A stretch of 64,000 nucleotides of DNA from Allobosea sp. CS1GBMeth4. Its GTDB lineage: Bacteria; Pseudomonadota; Alphaproteobacteria; Rhizobiales; Beijerinckiaceae. Position 1 is the first letter of the stretch. Every line of letters starts with the position of its first letter. Made by a program: the position numbers and the translations under genes. The stretch covers positions 226,169-290,168 of the forward strand of contig NZ_FYAS01000019.1 in NCBI RefSeq assembly GCF_900185715.1, written 5' to 3'. Shown piece by piece: positions 33,631 to 42,811 of the stretch. Below the pieces are notes generated by a model, which had not been told where the DNA came from, made no database searches, and saw only the letters and a program-made list of their open reading frames with translations.

Positions 33631-34959
33631 TCAATTGGCGGCCGGCCGCAGCTGCTTCCTCACCGAAGAGGAGGCGACCACCGTGTCGCGGCTGGCGAAG
33701 GCCTCGTGGTTGGCCTCGATGTCGTCGAGGTCGTAGCGGTAGTTGACCATCACGCCGAGAGACTCGCGCAGGCCGCGCTCGGCGAGATTGCCGCCGACAT
33801 TGATCCGCTCCAGCCGCGCGCCGTTGCCGAGATGGAAGCGGGCGACCGGGTCGATCACGCGCCCGGACGGCGTCCGCGCCCGCAACATGTAATGCGCCAT
33901 CATCTGGCCGAGCAGCTTGTCGCGCCGGGCGCGCGCCGCTTCGTCGAGCACCGCGACCTCCGCCGGCGCCTGCATCAGCAGCGCCGCCTCCTCATTGGTC
34001 AGGCCGAGCGCGGCCGGCTCCGCAAGCGCCTGGCCGAGCCAGCGCGCGAAGCCAGGGACCGGCGAGAGCGTGACGAAGAGATCGAGCCCCGGCAGTTCCC
34101 GCTTCAGATCCTCGGCGACCTGCTTGATCAGGAAATTGCCGAAGGAGATGCCGCGCAGGCCTTCCTGGCAGTTGGAGATCGAATAGAACACCGCCGTGGT
34201 GGCGGAGGAGGCGGGCAGCACCGCGCGTTCTTCGCTCAGCACATCGACGATGCGGCTCGGGCTCTCGCGGGTCAGCGCCACCTCGACGAAGATGAGGGGC
34301 TCGTCGACGAGCTGCGGATGGAAGAAGGCGAAGCAGCGCCGGTCCGCGGGCTCGAGCCTGCGGCGCAGATCGTCCCAGTCCTTGATGGCGTGGACGGCCT
34401 CGTAGCGGATGATCTTCTCCAGCACATTGGCCGGCGTCGTCCAGTCGATGCGACGCAGCACGAGGAAGCCGCGGTTGAACCAGGAGGCGAAAAGATGCCG
34501 GAAATCGGCGTCGACCGCCTTGAGCTCCGGCTCCTCCTGCATCGCCTCGAACAGGCTCTCGCGCATCCGCACCAGCACATGCGTGCCGCCGGGCGCGAGA
34601 TTCAGGCGGCGGAACAGCTCCTGCCGGCGCGGTTCCGACGCCTGGTGGAGCTGGCCGATCGTCGCGGCGTCGGGCGTCAGCCGATAGCGCTCCAGCGCGG
34701 CGTCGAGCCGCTCGCGATCGGGCCCGAAACGTTCCTGGAGCAGGCGGAAGAAGGCGAGCCGTCCAGCCTCGTCGAGCTGCTCCCATTCATCGAGAACCGC
34801 CTGCGCCAGCGCCATGCCGGACGCCTCGCCGCGTCCCGAGAGCAGGTCCTCGCAGAGCCTGTCGAGCGGGCGCCGGCGGTTCGAGGCGAAGCGCTCGAAA
34901 TTGATCAGCGCCCGGCCACGGTCGGCGACGCTGGTCAGGAGATCGCCAAGAAACGCCAT
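33631..34959 (-). CDS. matA: Malonyl-CoA decarboxylase
   Basis: 442-residue enzyme of the malonyl-CoA decarboxylase family, converting malonyl-CoA to acetyl-CoA and CO2. The N-terminal helical part (about residues 1-150) is followed by the catalytic domain with the family block SISNCQEGLRGISFGNFLIK near residue 255 and DPVARFHLGNGARLERIN near 380. With matB it makes a two-step route from malonate to acetyl-CoA. Start set at ATG 34959; an in-frame TTG at 34971 and GTG at 34965 are alternatives. No malonate carrier or GntR-type MatR gene is adjacent. Confidence 0.94.
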   Translation of the reverse strand: MAFLGDLLTSVADRGRALINFERFASNRRRPLDRLCEDLLSGRGEASGMALAQAVLDEWEQLDEAGRLAFFRLLQERFGPDRERLDAALERYRLTPDAATIGQLHQASEPRRQELFRRLNLAPGGTHVLVRMRESLFEAMQEEPELKAVDADFRHLFASWFNRGFLVLRRIDWTTPANVLEKIIRYEAVHAIKDWDDLRRRLEPADRRCFAFFHPQLVDEPLIFVEVALTRESPSRIVDVLSEERAVLPASSATTAVFYSISNCQEGLRGISFGNFLIKQVAEDLKRELPGLDLFVTLSPVPGFARWLGQALAEPAALGLTNEEAALLMQAPAEVAVLDEAARARRDKLLGQMMAHYMLRARTPSGRVIDPVARFHLGNGARLERINVGGNLAERGLRESLGVMVNYRYDLDDIEANHEAFASRDTVVASSSVRKQLRPAAN

Positions 34960-35040
34960 CTGCACCCCCAAGGCCTGCGGTCGGCGTCATCCTATACGAG
35001 TTTGCCGCAGTGCAAACGCGGGCGCCGCGACACGATCGCG

Positions 35041-36306
35041 CTATTTCAGCAGGTCCCACGCCTTCAGGAAGAAATCAGGCGCGCCGAAGTTCCCGGACTT
35101 CAACGCCACGACCATCTCCGGCCCGTCGACGACGCGGGTCCACGGCACGCCGGGATCGATCTCCGGGCCGATCTCCAGCGTGCGGATGGCGAGGCCCTGG
35201 ACCACCGCGCCGGACGTCTCGCCGCCGGCGACGAGCAGGCGGGTGACCCCGGCGGCGTTCAGGAGCCGGGCGAGCTCGGCGAAGGCGTGCTCGACCGTCG
35301 CGCCGGCAGTCTCGCGGCCGAGCCTGTCCTGCACCGAGGCGACCTCGGCCGGATCGTCGCTGGAGTAGACGAGGAATGGCTTGTCGGCCGGCTGGGCGAG
35401 CGCCCACTCGGCCAGCATGGCCGGCGCCTGCCCGCCTGCCGCCAGCGCCAGCGGATCGACCTTCAAGGCGGGAATGCCGGCCGCGAGCGCCGCCCCGATC
35501 TGCCCGCGCGTCGCCGCCGAGCAGCTTCCGGAGATGATGCCGGCGCGTCCGGCCGGCGCCGGGAGATGGCTCGCCGTCTCGCGCCAGGGCAGAAGCCCCG
35601 CCTTGCGGAAGTTCTCGGGCAGGCCCATCGCGATGCCGGAGCCGCCCGTCAGCAGGACATGGTCCGAAATCGCCTCGCCGAGCACCATGAGATGGCCATT
35701 GTCGAGCGCGTCGGTGACGACATAGCGCACGCCCTGCGCCGCCAGCTCGGCCAGGCGCTTGCGCACCGCGGCGGCGCCCTGGTTGACCGCGGCATAGGAT
35801 GCGAGCCCGACCTCGTGGCTGGTCTGCGCGCCCATCAGGCGCATCAGGTTCGAGTCCCGCATCGGCGTCAGCGGGTGGTCCTTCATCGAGCTCTCGTGCA
35901 GGGGCACATCGCCGACGAAGAGATAGCCCTGGAAGATCGAGCGGCCGTTGGCCGGAAAAGCCGGGCAGATAATGGCCTGATGGGCATTGAGCCGCTGCAT
36001 CAGGGCGTCCGCGACCGGGCCGATATTGCCCTTGGCGGTCGAGTCGAAGGTCGAGCAGTACTTGAACAGGATCTGCCGCGCCCCGGCAGCGAGCAGCGCC
36101 TCGCAGGCCGCGAGCGAATCCGCCACGGCCTCGGCGACCGGACTGGTGCGCGACTTCAGCGCGACCACGACCGCGTCGGCTTCCGGCAGGCTGGCGCCGG
36201 CGGCCGGCGCGCCGATGACCTGCACGGTGCGCATCCCCGCGCGATTCAGCATGAGGGCGACGTCGGTCGCCCCCGTCATGTCGTCGGCGATCACACCCAG
36301 CAGCAT
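35041..36306 (-). CDS. otnK: Four-carbon acid sugar kinase family protein (OtnK-like)
   Basis: 421-residue DUF1537 kinase. The N-terminal domain begins GVIADDMTGATDVALML, the hallmark of the family, and the C-terminal nucleotide-binding domain has GGETSGAVVQGL near residue 360. OtnK phosphorylates 3-oxo-tetronate in threonate/erythronate breakdown, normally followed by the class II aldolase OtnC. No otnC, otnI or dehydrogenase gene is near, so the specific substrate is not certain. Start set at ATG 36306 by family alignment; the 34-residue upstream extension is Arg-rich and unlikely. Confidence 0.85.
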   Translation of the reverse strand: MLLGVIADDMTGATDVALMLNRAGMRTVQVIGAPAAGASLPEADAVVVALKSRTSPVAEAVADSLAACEALLAAGARQILFKYCSTFDSTAKGNIGPVADALMQRLNAHQAIICPAFPANGRSIFQGYLFVGDVPLHESSMKDHPLTPMRDSNLMRLMGAQTSHEVGLASYAAVNQGAAAVRKRLAELAAQGVRYVVTDALDNGHLMVLGEAISDHVLLTGGSGIAMGLPENFRKAGLLPWRETASHLPAPAGRAGIISGSCSAATRGQIGAALAAGIPALKVDPLALAAGGQAPAMLAEWALAQPADKPFLVYSSDDPAEVASVQDRLGRETAGATVEHAFAELARLLNAAGVTRLLVAGGETSGAVVQGLAIRTLEIGPEIDPGVPWTRVVDGPEMVVALKSGNFGAPDFFLKAWDLLK

Positions 36307-36658
36307 CGTCCAGCCTCCCGCGCCGCCGTCACAAGCGCGTGAGCGGCGGGGGATTTGCATACCAGACTCGGCAGGCGCCGCGACAGGCCTCCGTCGCGCC
36401 GCCGCCATGCAGACGCAGGGCGGGACGATGCAGGCAGGCCGTCACACTGTATCCATTGCACCAGTCGCGGCGACATGGAATGCTCCGGATGCGAAGCGGG
36501 AGACGCGATGCGAGCCCTATCGACGATCATCGCGAAATGCGCCAGCTTGGTACCAAACGGAACCAGCTGGCGTGTTCGGGCCGACAGCCATCACGCCAGC
36601 ACCGCGGCCGGGCGCAGCACGACCGCCACGCAACGATAAACCACAAAGGGGAACAGCG
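36307..36658. other. Intergenic region between otnK-like and dipeptide SBP genes
   Basis: No gene was recognised in this divergent 352-base gap. The main structure is a hairpin-like inverted repeat at 36541-36571, listed separately. Promoters for both genes should lie here, but no clear -35/-10 pair was identified. Confidence 0.6.
36541..36571. promoter_or_regulatory. Operator-like inverted repeat shared with the second Dpp system
   Basis: Arms GCCAGCT-T-GGTACC and GGAACC-AGCTGGC pair with one bulged T and one mismatch around the loop AAAC. It lies 88 bases before the binding-protein ATG. Its centre, CCAAACGGAACC, recurs exactly at 58462-58473 upstream of the binding-protein gene of the second dipeptide-type importer. 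Confidence 0.55.
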
Positions 36659-38164
36659 ATGAAACGTCTCGCCGTGCTGGCTTCGGCCGCCCTGCTCGGC
36701 CTCGCGGCACTTCCGGCTCAGGCCCAGTCGCCGGCGACCTTGCGCATCGGCTTGCAGGAAGACCCCGACGTGCTCGACCCGCACAAGGCGCGCACCTTCG
36801 TCGGGCGCATCGTCTTCATGGGGCTGTGCGACCGGCTCGTCGACATCACGCCGGAGCTGAAGATCATCCCGCGGCTCGCGACCGAATGGTCGTTCTCGAG
36901 CGACGGGCTGACGCTGACGATGAAACTCAGGACCGACGCCAAGTTCCACGATGGCGAGACGTTCGACGCCGCGGCGGCCAAGGCCAATCTCGAGCGGGCG
37001 ATGACGCTGCCGGATTCGCTGCGCAAGTCGGAGCTCGCCTCGGTCGCCAGCGTCGAAGCGCCCGATCCGGCGACACTGGTGCTCAAGCTGAAGCGCCCGG
37101 ACGCGACGCTGCTGGCCCAGCTCACCGACCGCGCCGGGATGATGCTGTCGCCGAAGAGCCTTGGACCCGACATCAGCGCCAAGCCGGTCTGCTCCGGCCC
37201 CTACCAGTTCGTCGAGCGCGTCCAGAACGACCGGATCGTGCTGGACAAGTTCAAGGGGCATTGGGAAGCGGACAAGTACCAGTTCGACCGGGTCGTCTAC
37301 CGCGCCATCCCCGACACCACCGTCCGCCTCGCCAATCTGCGTGCCGGCGAGCTCGACATGCTGGAGCGCCTCGCGCCGACCGACGTCAAATCGGCCAAGG
37401 CCGACAAGAGCCTCAAGGTCGAAAGCACCGCCAATCTCGGCTACCAGGGCATCACCATCAACACCAACCATGGCGAGGCCGCCAACCAGCCGATGGGCAA
37501 GGACAAGCGGGTCCGGCAGGCGCTGTCGCTGGCGATCGACCGCAAGGTCCTGAGCCAGGTCGTGTTCGAGGGGCTCTATGCGCCGATGAACCAGCCCTTC
37601 AATCCGGGCAACCAGTACCTTTCGGCGGACCTGCCCGTGCCGGAGCGCGACGTCGCCAAGGCCAGGGCGCTGCTCAAGGAGGCCGGACACAGCAAGGTGA
37701 GCGTCGAGCTCTTCGTCACCAACAACCCGGTCGACGCCCAGCTCGGCCAGGTGATCCAGGCGATGGCGCAGGAGGCCGGCATCGACATCCAGATCCGCTC
37801 GAGCGAGTTCGCCAGCCAGCTGCGCGACCAGCAGCAGGGCAAGTTCCAGATGAGCCGGATCGGCTGGTCCGGCCGCATCGACCCGGACGGCAACATCCAC
37901 CAGTTCGTCACCAGCAAGGGCAACCAGAACGACGGCAAGTATTCGAACGCAGAAGTCGACAAGCTGCTCGACGAGGCCCGGACGATCTACGACGTCGCCG
38001 AGCGCAAGAAGCGCTACGACGCGGCGCAGAAGATCCTGCAGGACGAATTGCCGATCGTCTATCTCTACAACCAGACCGTCTTCTTCGCGCTGCGCTCCAA
38101 CATCGAGGGCTTCGTGATCAATCCCGACGGGATGATCCGGCTTTCGGGACTGAAGCGGTCGTAA
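36659..38164 (+). CDS. Dipeptide/oligopeptide ABC transporter substrate-binding protein (SBP_bac_5)
   Basis: 501-residue periplasmic protein. The Sec signal MKRLAVLASAALLGLAALPA ends with AQA-Q cleavage near residue 22. The mature part has the family-5 pattern: IGLQEDPDVLDPHKA at the start, LATEWSFSSDGLTLTMKL and KFHDGETF near residue 100, and the C-terminal KKRYDAAQKILQDELPIVYLY. Relatives bind peptides, glutathione, opines or nickel. It heads an operon with two permeases, a GGT and a DUF1028 gene. The ATG follows AAAGGGGA. Confidence 0.93.
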   Translation: MKRLAVLASAALLGLAALPAQAQSPATLRIGLQEDPDVLDPHKARTFVGRIVFMGLCDRLVDITPELKIIPRLATEWSFSSDGLTLTMKLRTDAKFHDGETFDAAAAKANLERAMTLPDSLRKSELASVASVEAPDPATLVLKLKRPDATLLAQLTDRAGMMLSPKSLGPDISAKPVCSGPYQFVERVQNDRIVLDKFKGHWEADKYQFDRVVYRAIPDTTVRLANLRAGELDMLERLAPTDVKSAKADKSLKVESTANLGYQGITINTNHGEAANQPMGKDKRVRQALSLAIDRKVLSQVVFEGLYAPMNQPFNPGNQYLSADLPVPERDVAKARALLKEAGHSKVSVELFVTNNPVDAQLGQVIQAMAQEAGIDIQIRSSEFASQLRDQQQGKFQMSRIGWSGRIDPDGNIHQFVTSKGNQNDGKYSNAEVDKLLDEARTIYDVAERKKRYDAAQKILQDELPIVYLYNQTVFFALRSNIEGFVINPDGMIRLSGLKRS

Positions 38165-38194
38165 CTGTGACGCCTCACCCGAACACCGGGGCGC

Positions 38195-38293
38195 CGTCAT
38201 TCCGGGCGAGCATGGCTCGACCCGGAATCCATCGAAGAGCGCTGAACTCTACGATGGATTCCGGCGCTCCGCCTCGCTGCCGCCGGAATGACG
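38195..38293. repeat. Intergenic palindromic repeat, family B copy 3
   Basis: Begins CGTCATTCCGG, has arms GGAATCCATCGAAGAGC and CTCTACGATGGATTCC and ends CCGGAATGACG. It lies inside an operon, between the binding-protein gene and the first permease gene, where a stable hairpin could favour higher levels of the binding-protein part of the transcript. Confidence 0.88.
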
Positions 38294-38312
38294 ACGAGCA
38301 TGAGTTGATCCC

Positions 38313-39257
38313 ATGTTCGCGCTGATCGGCCGGCGCCTCCTGATCGCGATCCCGACGCTGTTCCTGGTGTCGCTGTTCGTCTTCGCCCTGCAGCGGGCGC
38401 TGCCGGGCGACCCGTTCCTGGTCATCGCCGGCGAGGAGCGCGACCCAGAGGTGATCGCACGGCTGCGCCAGATCTACCGGATGGACGACCCCGTCGTCGT
38501 GCAGTTCTTCGCCTGGCTCGGTCAGGTGATTCAGGGCGATTTCGGCCGCTCGCTGCGCACCGGCGAGCCGGTGCTGAGCCTCATCCTGCAGAAGCTGCCG
38601 GTGACGATCCAGCTCGCCACCGCCTCGATCATCGTCGCGCTCGCCATCGGGCTCCCGGCCGGAATCGTCGCGGCACGTCGCAAGGGCACGATCGTCGACT
38701 ACTCGGCCAGCGCGCTCGCCTTGTCGGGCCTGTCGATCCCGAATTTCTGGCTCGGGATCATGCTGATCCTCGTCGTCGCCGTGCAGTTGAAATGGTTGCC
38801 AGCCTCGGGCTTCGAATCGATCTTCGTCGATCCGAAGGCGGCGATCGAGCGCCTGATCATGCCGGCCTTCGTGCTCGGCGGCGGACTCTCGGCCTTCATC
38901 ATGCGCCATACCCGCTCGGCCATGCTCGAGGTGCTGCGCTCCGACTATGTGCGCACCGCCCGGGCCAAGGGGCTCGACGAGGACACCGTCGTGCACCGGC
39001 ATGCGCTGCGCAACGCGCTGATCCCGATCATCACCCTGTCGACTCTGCTGTTCGGCGAGTTGCTCGCCGGCGCGGTGCTGACCGAGCAGGTCTTCACCAT
39101 TCCGGGCTTCGGCAAGCTGATCGTCGACGCCGTGTTCAACCGCGACTACGGCGTGGTGCAGGGCGTGGTGCTGTGCACGGCGCTGGGCTTCATCCTTATG
39201 AACCTCGTCGCAGACATCCTCTACATCCTCGCCAATCCGCGCCTGAGGAACGCCTGA
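38313..39257 (+). CDS. Dipeptide-type ABC transporter permease (DppB family)
   Basis: 314-residue permease with six hydrophobic segments. The N-terminus IGRRLLIAIPTLFLVSLFVF and the block RTARAKGLDEDTVVHRHALR with LLAGAVLTEQVFTIPGFGKL are typical of DppB/OppB. It pairs with the DppC-type protein encoded next; the genes share one base (TGATG). The start is 19 bases after a family B repeat. Confidence 0.94.
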   Translation: MFALIGRRLLIAIPTLFLVSLFVFALQRALPGDPFLVIAGEERDPEVIARLRQIYRMDDPVVVQFFAWLGQVIQGDFGRSLRTGEPVLSLILQKLPVTIQLATASIIVALAIGLPAGIVAARRKGTIVDYSASALALSGLSIPNFWLGIMLILVVAVQLKWLPASGFESIFVDPKAAIERLIMPAFVLGGGLSAFIMRHTRSAMLEVLRSDYVRTARAKGLDEDTVVHRHALRNALIPIITLSTLLFGELLAGAVLTEQVFTIPGFGKLIVDAVFNRDYGVVQGVVLCTALGFILMNLVADILYILANPRLRNA

Positions 39258-40129
39258 TGAGCGCGTTGACCGAAACCGGCGCCACCGGGACATTGCGGAC
39301 GCGCCCGGGCGTGCTGCACCGGCTCGTCCGCAACCGCTCGGCGCTGATCGGCGGAGCGCTCGTGCTGCTCTTCGTGCTGATGGCGCTGCTGGCGCCGATC
39401 CTGCCGCTGTCCGACCCGCTGAAGTCGAACTTCCTCGCAATCCGCAAGCCCCCCTCGGAGCTGTACTGGTTCGGCACCGACGAACTCGGCCGCGACCAGG
39501 TCGCGCGCCTGTTCTTCGGGGCGCGGACCTCGCTCCTGGCCGGCATCGTCTCGGTCGCGATCGCGCTGGCGATCGGCATCCCCTTCGGCCTCGTCGCCGG
39601 CTGGTATGGCGGCTGGATCGACGCCGTGATCTCGCGCGTCACCGAGGCCCTGCTCGCCTGCCCTTTCCTGATCCTCGCCATCGCCTTCGCCGCGGTGCTC
39701 GGCCCCTCGCTCACCAATGCAATGATCGCGATCGGGCTCTCGGCGGTGCCGATCTTCATCCGGCTGGTGCGCGGCCAGGTGATGACGGTCAGGGCCGAGG
39801 ATTTCGTCGAGGGCGCGCGTTCGATCGGCGCGCGCGACCTGCGCCTGATGCTGGTGCATGTCCTGCCCAACACGCTGTCGCCGGTGATCGTGCAGGCGAC
39901 CCTGTTCATGGCACAGGCGATCATCCTGGAAGCCGCCCTCTCCTTCCTTGGCCTCGGCCAGCAGCCGCCCTCCCCGTCCTGGGGGCAGATGCTCAACGTC
40001 GCCAAGAATTTCATGGAGCAGGCACCTTGGATGTCGGTCGCGCCCGGCGTCGCCATCTTCCTGGCGGTCCTCGGCTTCAACCTGCTCGGCGACGGCCTGC
40101 GCGACGCGCTCGATCCCAAAGAATCCTGA
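39257..40129 (+). CDS. Dipeptide-type ABC transporter permease (DppC family)
   Basis: 290-residue permease with six hydrophobic segments. It has the DppC/OppC pattern: N-terminal helix LIGGALVLLFVLMALLAP, the periplasmic FGTDELGRDQVARLFFGAR and the EAA loop EGARSIGARDLRLMLVHVLP. No ATP-binding gene follows, which is unusual because dppD and dppF normally end such operons. ATPases from another system would be needed; the pair at 52736-54756 is a candidate. Confidence 0.94.
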   Translation: MSALTETGATGTLRTRPGVLHRLVRNRSALIGGALVLLFVLMALLAPILPLSDPLKSNFLAIRKPPSELYWFGTDELGRDQVARLFFGARTSLLAGIVSVAIALAIGIPFGLVAGWYGGWIDAVISRVTEALLACPFLILAIAFAAVLGPSLTNAMIAIGLSAVPIFIRLVRGQVMTVRAEDFVEGARSIGARDLRLMLVHVLPNTLSPVIVQATLFMAQAIILEAALSFLGLGQQPPSPSWGQMLNVAKNFMEQAPWMSVAPGVAIFLAVLGFNLLGDGLRDALDPKES

Positions 40130-40151
40130 CCTACTGCCCAAGGATAGCCCC

Positions 40152-41954
40152 ATGTTCACCACCCGCCCCGAGATCCTCGGCACGTTCGGCGTCGTCACCT
40201 CGACGCATTGGCTCGCGACCGCCGCCGGCATGGCGATGCTGGAGAAGGGCGGCAACGCCTTCGACGCCTGCGCCGCTGCGGCCTTCGTGCTACAGGTTGT
40301 CGAGCCGCATCTGGTCGGCCCGGCCGGCGATATGCCGGCAGTGTTCTATTCCGCGCAGACGAAGAAGGTCGAAGTGCTCTGCGCGCAAGGCCCGGCGCCG
40401 GCCGCCGCGACGATCAGGGCCTACAAGGAGCTCGGCATCGACATCATCCCCGGCGACGGCCTGCTCTCGACCGTGATTCCCGGCGCTTTCGGCGGCTGGA
40501 TGACGCTGCTGCGCGACCATGGCCGCCTGCCGCTGCGCGAGGTGCTGGAGCCGGCGATCGGCTATTTCGAGCAGGGCCATCCGATGCTGCCGCGCGTCTC
40601 CGACACGATCGCGGGGCTGACCCATCTCTTCAGCGAGGAGTGGCCGACATCGGGGGCGGTCTACCTGCCCGGCGGCAGTGCCCCCAAAGCCCGCGAGCTC
40701 TTCCGCAACCCCGCCGCGGCCGCCACCTACAAGCGCATCCTCGCCGAGGCCGAGGCCGCCGGCGGCGACCGGCAGAAGCAGATCCAGGCCGCGTATGACG
40801 CCTGGTACAAGGGCTTCGTCGCCGAGGCGATGGACGCCTTCTGCCGCAAGACGGAAGCGATGGATTCGACCGGGCGCCGCCACAAGGGACTGCTCACGGC
40901 GCAGGATCTGGCGGGCTGGACGCCGCATTACGAGACCCCTGCGAGCGTGACCTATCACGGCTGGGAGGTGTTCAAGATCGGCCCCTGGGGCCAGGGTCCG
41001 GTCTTCCTGCAGACGCTGAAGATCCTCGAAGGCATCGACCTGTCCGGCATGGGCCCGGCGAGCCCCGAATTCATCCATCACGTCGCGGAAGCGATGAAGC
41101 TCGCCTTCGCCGACCGCGAGGCCTATTACGGCGATCCCGACTTCGTGAAGGTGCCGCTGGCGACGCTCCTGTCGGACGACTATGCCCGAGGCCGGCGCGA
41201 GCTGATCGGCAGCGACGCCTCGCTGGAGATCCGGCCGGGCTCCGTACCCGGCTTCGAGCAGCAGGTGGCGCAGGCGCTCGCCAATATCCGGATCGCCGGC
41301 CAGAGCGGCGCCAAAGGCGGCGCGACGGTCGGCGAGCCGACGCTGGCTGCGATGGTCGCCTCCTCGCGCCGCGGCGACACCGTCCATATCGACGTGATCG
41401 ACCGCTGGGGCAACATGGTCGCGGCGACGCCCTCGGGCGGCTGGCTGCAGTCCTCGCCGGTGATCCCGGAGCTCGGCTTCCCGCTGAACTCGCGCGCCCA
41501 GGCCTTCTTCCTCGAAGAGGGTCTGCCCTCCTCGCTCGCGCCCGGCAAGCGCCCGCGCACGACGCTGACGCCGACCATCGCCTTCGAGAACGGCGAACCG
41601 CGCCTCGCCTTCGGCACGCCGGGCGGCGACCAGCAGGAGCAATGGCAGCTCGGCCTGTTCCTGCGCCGGGTCCATCACGGCCTCAATCTGCAGGAGGCGA
41701 TCGACCTGCCGCTGTTTCACACCCAGCATTTCCCCTCGACCTTCTATCCGCGCGAGGCGCGGCCCGGCCATCTCACGGTCGAGGAGAGCGTCGGCGAGGC
41801 GACATTGGCCGATCTGGCGCGGCGCGGCCACAGGCTGGAGCGGGCGCCGGCCTGGACGGTCGGGCGACTGACCGCCGCGGAGAAGAGTGCGAATGGCCTC
41901 TTGCGCGCGGCGGCGACCCCACGTCTGATGCAGGCCTACGCGGCCGGGCGGTAG
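40152..41954 (+). CDS. Gamma-glutamyltransferase family protein
   Basis: 600-residue Ntn hydrolase of the GGT family, made as a proenzyme that cleaves itself at the nucleophile. The likely nucleophile is the Thr in RRGDTVHIDVIDRWGNMV at about residue 410, giving a large subunit of about 409 and a small one of about 190 residues. The N-terminal GMAMLEKGGNAFDACAAAAF and the late TLTPTIAFENGEPRLAFGTPGG blocks are family features. No signal peptide is seen, so it is probably cytoplasmic, acting on gamma-glutamyl or related acyl compounds taken up by the importer. Confidence 0.92.
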   Translation: MFTTRPEILGTFGVVTSTHWLATAAGMAMLEKGGNAFDACAAAAFVLQVVEPHLVGPAGDMPAVFYSAQTKKVEVLCAQGPAPAAATIRAYKELGIDIIPGDGLLSTVIPGAFGGWMTLLRDHGRLPLREVLEPAIGYFEQGHPMLPRVSDTIAGLTHLFSEEWPTSGAVYLPGGSAPKARELFRNPAAAATYKRILAEAEAAGGDRQKQIQAAYDAWYKGFVAEAMDAFCRKTEAMDSTGRRHKGLLTAQDLAGWTPHYETPASVTYHGWEVFKIGPWGQGPVFLQTLKILEGIDLSGMGPASPEFIHHVAEAMKLAFADREAYYGDPDFVKVPLATLLSDDYARGRRELIGSDASLEIRPGSVPGFEQQVAQALANIRIAGQSGAKGGATVGEPTLAAMVASSRRGDTVHIDVIDRWGNMVAATPSGGWLQSSPVIPELGFPLNSRAQAFFLEEGLPSSLAPGKRPRTTLTPTIAFENGEPRLAFGTPGGDQQEQWQLGLFLRRVHHGLNLQEAIDLPLFHTQHFPSTFYPREARPGHLTVEESVGEATLADLARRGHRLERAPAWTVGRLTAAEKSANGLLRAAATPRLMQAYAAGR

Positions 41955-41967
41955 GAGGCCTGCTTCC

Positions 41968-42693
41968 ATGACATGGTCCATCGTCGCGCGCGACGCCGCG
42001 ACCGGCGCCTATGGCGTCGCCGTATCGACCTGCGCCTTCGCCGTCGGCTCGCGCGTGCCCTATGGCTGCGGCCGGGTCGGGGCGATCGCGACGCAGGCCT
42101 TCGTCAACCCGCTCTACGGCGTCGACGGCCTCAAGCTGCTTCAGGAAGGGCGTTCCTCGGTCGAGATCATCGCCAGCCTGACCGCGGCCGACGAAGGCCG
42201 GGCGCACCGGCAATTGCATGTGATCGACCGCGACGGCCGCACGGCGTCCTATACGGGCAATGCCTGCATCGACTGGTGCGGAGCGGTCGACGGGCCGCAG
42301 GTCTCGGTCGCCGGCAACATGCTGGCGGGGCCCCAGGTCGTGCAGGAGACGCTGAAGGCCTATGTCCAGAATTCGGGCCTCGACTTCGACGAGCGCCTGC
42401 TCGTGGCGCTCGAGGCCGGCGAGAAGGCCGGCGGCGACAAGCGTGGCCGGCAATCCTGCGCGATCAAGATCTGGGCCGGCGAGCCAGTGCCGAGCTTCGA
42501 CATCAGGGTCGACGACCATGCCGATCCGCTCGCGGAGCTGCGCCGGATCTGGCGGGTGGCGCATCAGCGCTATGTGCCGTTCCAGAAGGCTTCGCCCTCG
42601 CGGGCGCGTCCGGCCGGCATCACCGACCGCGCCGAGCTCGACCGGCTGTGCAGCGAATACGCCGCGGCATGGAACGCGCGGCACCCGGAGTGA
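41968..42693 (+). CDS. DUF1028 family protein (Ntn-hydrolase-like)
   Basis: 241-residue protein of the DUF1028 family. The N-terminal TWSIVARDAATGAYGVAVST, the VGAIATQAFVNPLYG block at about residues 40-55 and ASYTGNACIDWCG near 95 are diagnostic. The fold is related to Ntn hydrolases and members often occur with peptidases or GGT genes, as here. It follows the GGT gene by 13 bases and is likely co-transcribed. Biochemical activity is not established for the family. Confidence 0.9.
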   Translation: MTWSIVARDAATGAYGVAVSTCAFAVGSRVPYGCGRVGAIATQAFVNPLYGVDGLKLLQEGRSSVEIIASLTAADEGRAHRQLHVIDRDGRTASYTGNACIDWCGAVDGPQVSVAGNMLAGPQVVQETLKAYVQNSGLDFDERLLVALEAGEKAGGDKRGRQSCAIKIWAGEPVPSFDIRVDDHADPLAELRRIWRVAHQRYVPFQKASPSRARPAGITDRAELDRLCSEYAAAWNARHPE

Positions 42694-42710
42694 CGATCGG
42701 CAGAGCCGAT

Positions 42711-42804
42711 CGTCATGCTCGGGCTTGACCCGAGCATCTCGGAAACCAGTGTCTTCTCGTCATGAGATTCTCGGGTCGGCGCTGCGCGCCGCCCGAGAAT
42801 GACG
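42711..42804. repeat. Intergenic palindromic repeat, family A copy 4
   Basis: Begins CGTCATGCTCGGGCTTGACC and ends CCCGAGAATGACG with an internal GAGATTCTCGGGTC. It sits between the convergent DUF1028 and DapA-like genes and may serve as a transcript end for both. Confidence 0.85.
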
Positions 42805-42811
42805 GCTGATC

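Noticed and set aside
33706..36342. A forward open frame of 878 codons across matA and the otnK-like gene
   Set aside because: It spans two well-supported minus-strand genes and the gap between them, and its translation is Arg/His/Ala-rich as expected for a GC-rich shadow frame.
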